Shown here in pieces: positions 6,394 through 10,354 of a stretch of 10,354 nt of DNA. The notes under the pieces were generated by a model, which did no database searches, had not been told where the DNA came from, and saw nothing but the letters and a program-made list of their open reading frames with translations. Source of the DNA: Verrucomicrobia bacterium UBA1731 (GTDB lineage: Bacteria; Verrucomicrobiota; Kiritimatiellia; RFP12; UBA1067). The stretch spans positions 1 through 10,354 of the forward strand of contig DCIH01000026.1 in the NCBI GenBank assembly GCA_002317575.1, in the 5' to 3' direction. The position numbers were made by a program, and so were the translations under genes. Each line of letters opens with the position of its first letter. Position 1 is the first letter of the stretch.

Positions 6394-8241
6394 ATGACGT
6401 TGAATCGCTTTGCGTTTTCGGGTGTGATCCTCCTGGTGTTGGCGTCCTGCGCGTTCGCGGCGCCCGACGCACACGCGAAGATGCTGCTCCTGACGCCGTC
6501 GGAAACGGGCGCGTACACGCTCGTGCCCGAGCCGACGCGCGAGAAGGCGTCTCAGGCCAAGGACGCCGGCAAGCTGCCGCTCGTCGTCACGCACGAACTC
6601 TTCGACGAAAAGCCGGCGTTCGTCAACTACGCCGACTGCGCGAGCGCCGTGGCGTTCGATCTGATGCCGCGCCGGCATCTGGTCCATTCGTGGAAGGACA
6701 TGGAAGTCAAGCTGCTGCAGACGGTCGCGTTCGATCCCGAAGGCAGCGCGGACGCGTTCCGCCGCGCGTGCGGCTTCATGGCGTTCGCCGCGCGCGCGGA
6801 CGGCGTGTGGCTCACGGTGGACGAAGCGAAGCTCCCGCCGAGCTGGCGCCAGGCGCTCGACGAAGCGCGCGAGGACTGGCGCATTCTCCTGTACCTGCAG
6901 CAGCTTTCCGAGCTCGCCGCGAAAAGCAAGAAGGGGCTCGTCCGCACCGAGCACCGCCGCGTCACCTACTGGTTCGGTTGGATGCCGGCCGACTGGGAGA
7001 ACCTGGATGTGCTGCGGCTCGAGTCCGTGGGCTACGCGCGCCGTCTCGAGCAGTTGCTGAAGCTGCCGGCGGCGGATCTCCCGACGACGCGCGCGAAGCC
7101 GATCGAACCGCAGACGCTGCCGTTCATGCCGTACGGCGACTGGGCCGAGAAGCCCGAGCAGATCAAGCTCGGCAATCCCTTCGCCGGCAAGTGCTCCGCG
7201 AATCTCGGCGGCGGATTGTCGTTCAGCGCGAACCCGGGCGGGTTTTCCGTCACCTGGAGCACCACCAACGCGTCCATCAAGGGCTGGACCTCGCCCGGCA
7301 AATTTCTCGACTTCAGCATCTATCTTCCAGGCGAGAAGCCGGGCGACTGGCTGCCGTACCATTTCCACTGCGACCTCGATCCGCAGTGGTATGCGAGCCG
7401 GCGCGCGCCGGCCGTCGGGCGCGACGGGTTCCTCTTCGGCATCGACGAGCGCTTCCGCTACGGTTCCATCGCGTACGGCGTGGGGTATTCGCGCGTGTCG
7501 ACGCGTCCGAAGGCGCGCGAGTACGGGCCGGATTATCCGATGCCGCGGCCCGGGGGCGGCGGCTGGAGCGGCAACCGGAACGGTCCGGGCGGCAGCGTCA
7601 CCGTTTCCTTCGGGTGGTCGGCGTTCCTCGGCCACTGGCCGATGCTCCGGAAGGGCAAGTTCGATCTGTGGTACGTGGGGCTCGACCGTTCCCCCGAGAC
7701 GGGCAAGCCGATCGCGGCGCGGCTTTTGTGGCCGCGCGGCCACGAGGACAACTACATGGCCTTCGCCTCGCGCATCGGCACGGGCACGATGACGGACTTC
7801 TACAAGGGCGAGCTCGCGCGCGTGGCGGACATGTGGTCCACGGCAGACGCCGAAAGCCGCTACATGTACGCGCCGACCGAGAAGCCGGCGTTCCACCGCT
7901 ACGACCTCGAAACGGACCACGTGTTCTACAAGGACGTCGTCAAGCCCTTGCTCGACGCCAACGAAAACGGCTGGCAGCTTTTCTGGACGGACAAGGAACA
8001 CAAACGTCCCAAGTTCAACAAGGAGCCCGACAGCGTTCGCCGCATCATCTACCGGACGCTCGACAAGTACTACTACATGTCCTATCGGACGAGCGAGCTG
8101 CGCGCGAAGTACCTCGAGGACCGCTGGAGCGGCAAGCTGCCGCCCGAGTACGTGCCGCCGCCCCCGCCGCCGTCGTTGCCGGACGAGCCGGACGTGGACT
8201 ACGATCCCAACGAAATCCAGCTGGAAGACAAGGCGTTCTGA
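6394..8241 (+). CDS. Exported protein of unknown function, 615 residues
   Basis: I do not recognise a named family across the whole length. ATG 6394 has GGAAAG 9 bases upstream and begins a signal sequence; LASC at residues 16-19 fits a lipobox, though a signal peptidase I site (AFA-A, residues 20-23) is also possible. Residues about 127-178 (FMAFAARADGVWL, then ALDEAREDWRILLYLQQL) resemble the end of the catalytic barrel in DUF4091-type proteins and a segment of the next gene's product. Residues about 270-450 are rich in beta, Gly and Trp (VTVSFGWSAFLGHW, RLLWPRGHEDNY) and might be a CBM9-like sugar-binding module; this is weak. The C-terminus has a run of Pro after residue 587 and an acidic end. 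The gene lies 28 bases after the sialidase-like gene and 2 bases before the DUF4091-like gene, so a shared glycan role is likely. That it is a real gene is clear; its function is unknown. Confidence 0.8.
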   Translation: MTLNRFAFSGVILLVLASCAFAAPDAHAKMLLLTPSETGAYTLVPEPTREKASQAKDAGKLPLVVTHELFDEKPAFVNYADCASAVAFDLMPRRHLVHSWKDMEVKLLQTVAFDPEGSADAFRRACGFMAFAARADGVWLTVDEAKLPPSWRQALDEAREDWRILLYLQQLSELAAKSKKGLVRTEHRRVTYWFGWMPADWENLDVLRLESVGYARRLEQLLKLPAADLPTTRAKPIEPQTLPFMPYGDWAEKPEQIKLGNPFAGKCSANLGGGLSFSANPGGFSVTWSTTNASIKGWTSPGKFLDFSIYLPGEKPGDWLPYHFHCDLDPQWYASRRAPAVGRDGFLFGIDERFRYGSIAYGVGYSRVSTRPKAREYGPDYPMPRPGGGGWSGNRNGPGGSVTVSFGWSAFLGHWPMLRKGKFDLWYVGLDRSPETGKPIAARLLWPRGHEDNYMAFASRIGTGTMTDFYKGELARVADMWSTADAESRYMYAPTEKPAFHRYDLETDHVFYKDVVKPLLDANENGWQLFWTDKEHKRPKFNKEPDSVRRIIYRTLDKYYYMSYRTSELRAKYLEDRWSGKLPPEYVPPPPPPSLPDEPDVDYDPNEIQLEDKAF

Positions 8242-8243
8242 CC

Positions 8244-10354
8244 ATGAAGACGACCAAACTCCTTGCCGTTTCCGCGTTGCTGTTCGCCGGTCTGTGCGCC
8301 GCCTCCGCCGAGGCCGCCACATGGGGCGAGATGTTCCGGCTCCTGTGGGTCGATCCGTACACGGACGTGCCGTATCTGCCGGACAAGGCGCCCAAGTACG
8401 GCGTGGAGACGAACATCCTTTCCTGCGCGGCCGCGCAGGGCGAGATCGAGACGATTTCCTTCTCCGTGGAGCCGTCGCGCGATCTGAAGAAGGTCGATTT
8501 CGTGCCGTCCGAACTGATCGGGCCGGGCGGCGCCAGGATCCCCGCGTCCGCGGCGGACTTCGCGCTCGTGAAGGTGTGGTACCGCGCGGGCGGGCGCTGG
8601 CGCACGAGCTGGTGCGGCAGCCTGGGCAACCCCGAACTCATGAACGACCTCGTCATCCACGACGACGACCTCGTGCGCGTCGTCGAGGACAAGGAGAACT
8701 GGAAGCGCACGATCAAGGTGCGCATCGACTATCCCGAAGGCCCCGCGTACGTGGACATGCGCAAGCACGGCGAGTCCTTCAACCACGGCCTGCACCCGAT
8801 CCGCGACACGAAGACGTTCGTGCCGTTCAATCTCACGAAAGGCCGCTGGCAGCAGTACTGGTTCACGTGGCGCGTCCCAAAAACGGCGAAGCCCGGCGTC
8901 TACCGCGGTTCGCTCGCGGTGAAGGAGGGCGGCGTCGAAGCCGGCGCGATCCCCGTCGAGATCGAGGTGTATCCGTTCTCGCTGCCGATGGCGCGCACGC
9001 ACTACGACACGTCGCAGCCGTTCATCTCCGCGTGGATGGGCACGCCCTCCCTGGGCGGCGAACTCGCGAAATCCAAGGACATGAAAGTCGCCGAAACGCG
9101 CCTCCGGAACGTGTACAGGTCCTTGGCCGAGCACAACTGCCACTGTCCGAGCGGTCCCGGCGCGTTCGGGAACGACACCACCGAGGACTACGCCGTCCGT
9201 TCGCTCATCATGATGCGTCAGGAGGGCATGGCGGTGCGCCTGCTCATCAACGGCATGTCCTTCATGTTCCACGAAAGCGGCACGAACGAGTACGCGAAGA
9301 TGATCCGCACGCAGGCGAATGTGCTGGACAAGTACATAGGCCACCGCGACTGCTACTTCTGCAGCGCCGACGAATGCGACACGGGTTTCAACCGCGCGAG
9401 CTACCAGACCTGGTCGATGCTACACGCGAACGATTTCAAGACATGGACCGACTACGGCGTTTCGCGCGACATCAGCTGGAGCGTGAGCATGAACGACGTG
9501 CCGGCGAGCGCGCGCCACGTGGAGGCGTGGAACTGGCACGCGGGCGGCGCGAAGGCGGTCACCTACGCCGGACCTTTCACGGGTCCGCTCTGTCCCGACA
9601 TCTGGCGCCGCACCAAGGGCCTGCGCTACTACTACGGCGACTACGACGGCCACCACGAATACTGCTTCTACTGCGGCGAGAACCCGTGGAACGACTTCAC
9701 CTTCCGCAGCGCGTATTCGCAGTTCGTGATCGTGTATCCCACCTACGACGGACTCATCGCGTCCACGGCCTGGGAGGGGGTCCGCGAAGGGCTGGACGAC
9801 ATCCGCTACCTGTCGCTCCTGAAGCTTCGCTGCGAGGCGGCGATCCGCACCAAGGACCGCAAGATCCGCGACGCCGGCCTCAGAAACCTCCTGTGGATGG
9901 AGTCGCAGGATCCCGAGACGGTGATCGACCTCTTCGCGTTCCGCCGCGAGACGGCGCGCCGGATCGTCGAGATGATCGCGCTCGTCGGCCCCGAACCCGA
10001 GGAGGTTCTCCCGAAGCCGCCGCCCGAACTGCCGCCGCTCGCGTGCGACGTGGAGCCGCGTCCGGCCGGCGCGAAGCGCGAGGAACTCGCCTCCAAATAC
10101 AAAAACGCCAACCGCTGGGATCTCGCCATTCCGCTGTACCGCGAGCTGGCACACGACGAAACGATCCCCACGCGCACGCGCTACGACCACGTCGCCGCGC
10201 TCGTGGGCATGTTGAGCGACATGCTTCACCGCGACGAGGCCCTGCGCGAGATCGACGCCTTCCTGAAGGTCAGGGACCTCAAGTCCGTCCAGCGCGCGAA
10301 GCTGTCGCTGCTGCGCGTGAGGACGATGATGACGAACCGCATCTTCGCCGAGGA
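8244..10354 (+). CDS. Exported DUF4091/GH123-like glycoside hydrolase with TPR-like tail, 3' end beyond window
   Basis: I translated this frame to the window edge: 703 codons without a stop, so the gene is cut at the right end. The signal peptide ends near residue 24 (ASAEA). Residues about 45-250 match the N-terminal beta-sandwich of DUF4091 proteins (QGEIETISFSVEPS; SELIGPGGARIPA; PVEIEVYPFSLP). Residues about 250-535 fit the barrel, with an Asp-Glu pair at D376-E377 in FCSADECD and the closing WEGVREGLDDIRYLSLL (from W510). GH123 N-acetylgalactosaminidases use an adjacent Asp-Glu pair for substrate-assisted cleavage, so a hexosaminidase activity is a reasonable inference, not shown. A Pro/Glu-rich linker (about 580-605) leads to a helical TPR-like tail from about 611 (RWDLAIPLYRELA; RDEALREIDAFL), unusual on a secreted hydrolase. 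Cysteines 299/301, 370/373/378 and 474/477 are clustered. It follows the unknown gene by 2 bases, with a weak AAGG 10 bases upstream; translation is probably coupled. Confidence 0.85.
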   Translation, partial: MKTTKLLAVSALLFAGLCAASAEAATWGEMFRLLWVDPYTDVPYLPDKAPKYGVETNILSCAAAQGEIETISFSVEPSRDLKKVDFVPSELIGPGGARIPASAADFALVKVWYRAGGRWRTSWCGSLGNPELMNDLVIHDDDLVRVVEDKENWKRTIKVRIDYPEGPAYVDMRKHGESFNHGLHPIRDTKTFVPFNLTKGRWQQYWFTWRVPKTAKPGVYRGSLAVKEGGVEAGAIPVEIEVYPFSLPMARTHYDTSQPFISAWMGTPSLGGELAKSKDMKVAETRLRNVYRSLAEHNCHCPSGPGAFGNDTTEDYAVRSLIMMRQEGMAVRLLINGMSFMFHESGTNEYAKMIRTQANVLDKYIGHRDCYFCSADECDTGFNRASYQTWSMLHANDFKTWTDYGVSRDISWSVSMNDVPASARHVEAWNWHAGGAKAVTYAGPFTGPLCPDIWRRTKGLRYYYGDYDGHHEYCFYCGENPWNDFTFRSAYSQFVIVYPTYDGLIASTAWEGVREGLDDIRYLSLLKLRCEAAIRTKDRKIRDAGLRNLLWMESQDPETVIDLFAFRRETARRIVEMIALVGPEPEEVLPKPPPELPPLACDVEPRPAGAKREELASKYKNANRWDLAIPLYRELAHDETIPTRTRYDHVAALVGMLSDMLHRDEALREIDAFLKVRDLKSVQRAKLSLLRVRTMMTNRIFAE

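Noticed and set aside
5157..6518. 453-codon open frame on the - strand
   Set aside because: It is a shadow of the sialidase-like gene, whose five Asp-boxes prove the + frame.
6334..8322. 662-codon open frame on the - strand
   Set aside because: It is the antisense shadow of the unknown exported gene. The + frame has a signal sequence, a ribosome site and tight operon spacing.
8199..10229. Long - strand frames (8199-9344 and 9420-10229) opposite the last gene
   Set aside because: The + strand frame is open for 703 codons from ATG 8244 with a signal peptide and DUF4091-type motifs; the - frames are Arg/His/Val-rich with no recognisable domain.

Overview
The window looks like bacterial chromosome from a high-GC, Gram-negative member of the PVC superphylum, most plausibly a host-gut Kiritimatiellota-type lineage. 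That placement is inferred from style: MBG/YDG-like, InlB B-repeat and BspA-type leucine-rich repeat modules in one secreted protein, LamG-type surface proteins with a terminal InlB-like module, and PVC-type sialidase-like and DUF4091 secreted hydrolases. It does not rest on a marker gene. All convincing genes lie on the + strand and all but the truncated first one start with a signal peptide, so this is a locus for exported proteins. I see no rRNA, tRNA, CRISPR array, insertion sequence or phage gene.

Region 1 (1-2481). The 3' part of a large secreted repeat protein (MBG/YDG-like repeat, InlB B-repeat, BspA-type LRR) is followed 12 bases later by a predicted outer-membrane beta-barrel ending in Phe. 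The first gene has no credible start in the window; its frame meets a TAA at bases 4-6.

Region 2 (2482-5012). A 194-base gap holds a perfect 10-bp hairpin and an extended -10 promoter (TGGTATACT). It leads into a monocistronic 778-residue surface protein: LamG-like domain, duplicated beta-sandwich module, beta-helix-like stretch, PA14-like stretch, divergent InlB-like repeat and a lysine-rich tail.

Region 3 (5013-10354). Two GC-rich hairpins and a strong promoter (TTGATT, 18 bases, TGGTATAAT) precede an apparent three-gene operon. It encodes a five-Asp-box sialidase-like beta-propeller, a 615-residue exported protein of unknown function, and a DUF4091/GH123-like protein with a Pro-rich linker and TPR-like tail. 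The last gene runs off the right edge without a stop codon. The two promoters share the 15-mer TGGTATAMTRCGCGC, and the second would place transcription start exactly on the A of the sialidase-like ATG, giving a leaderless message.

Together the genes suggest a cell-surface glycan programme. Regions 1 and 2 would supply binding or adhesion surfaces and an outer-membrane barrel. Region 3 would supply exported enzymes for trimming host or dietary glycans, possibly sialylated and GalNAc-containing ones, without any SusC/SusD pair in view.
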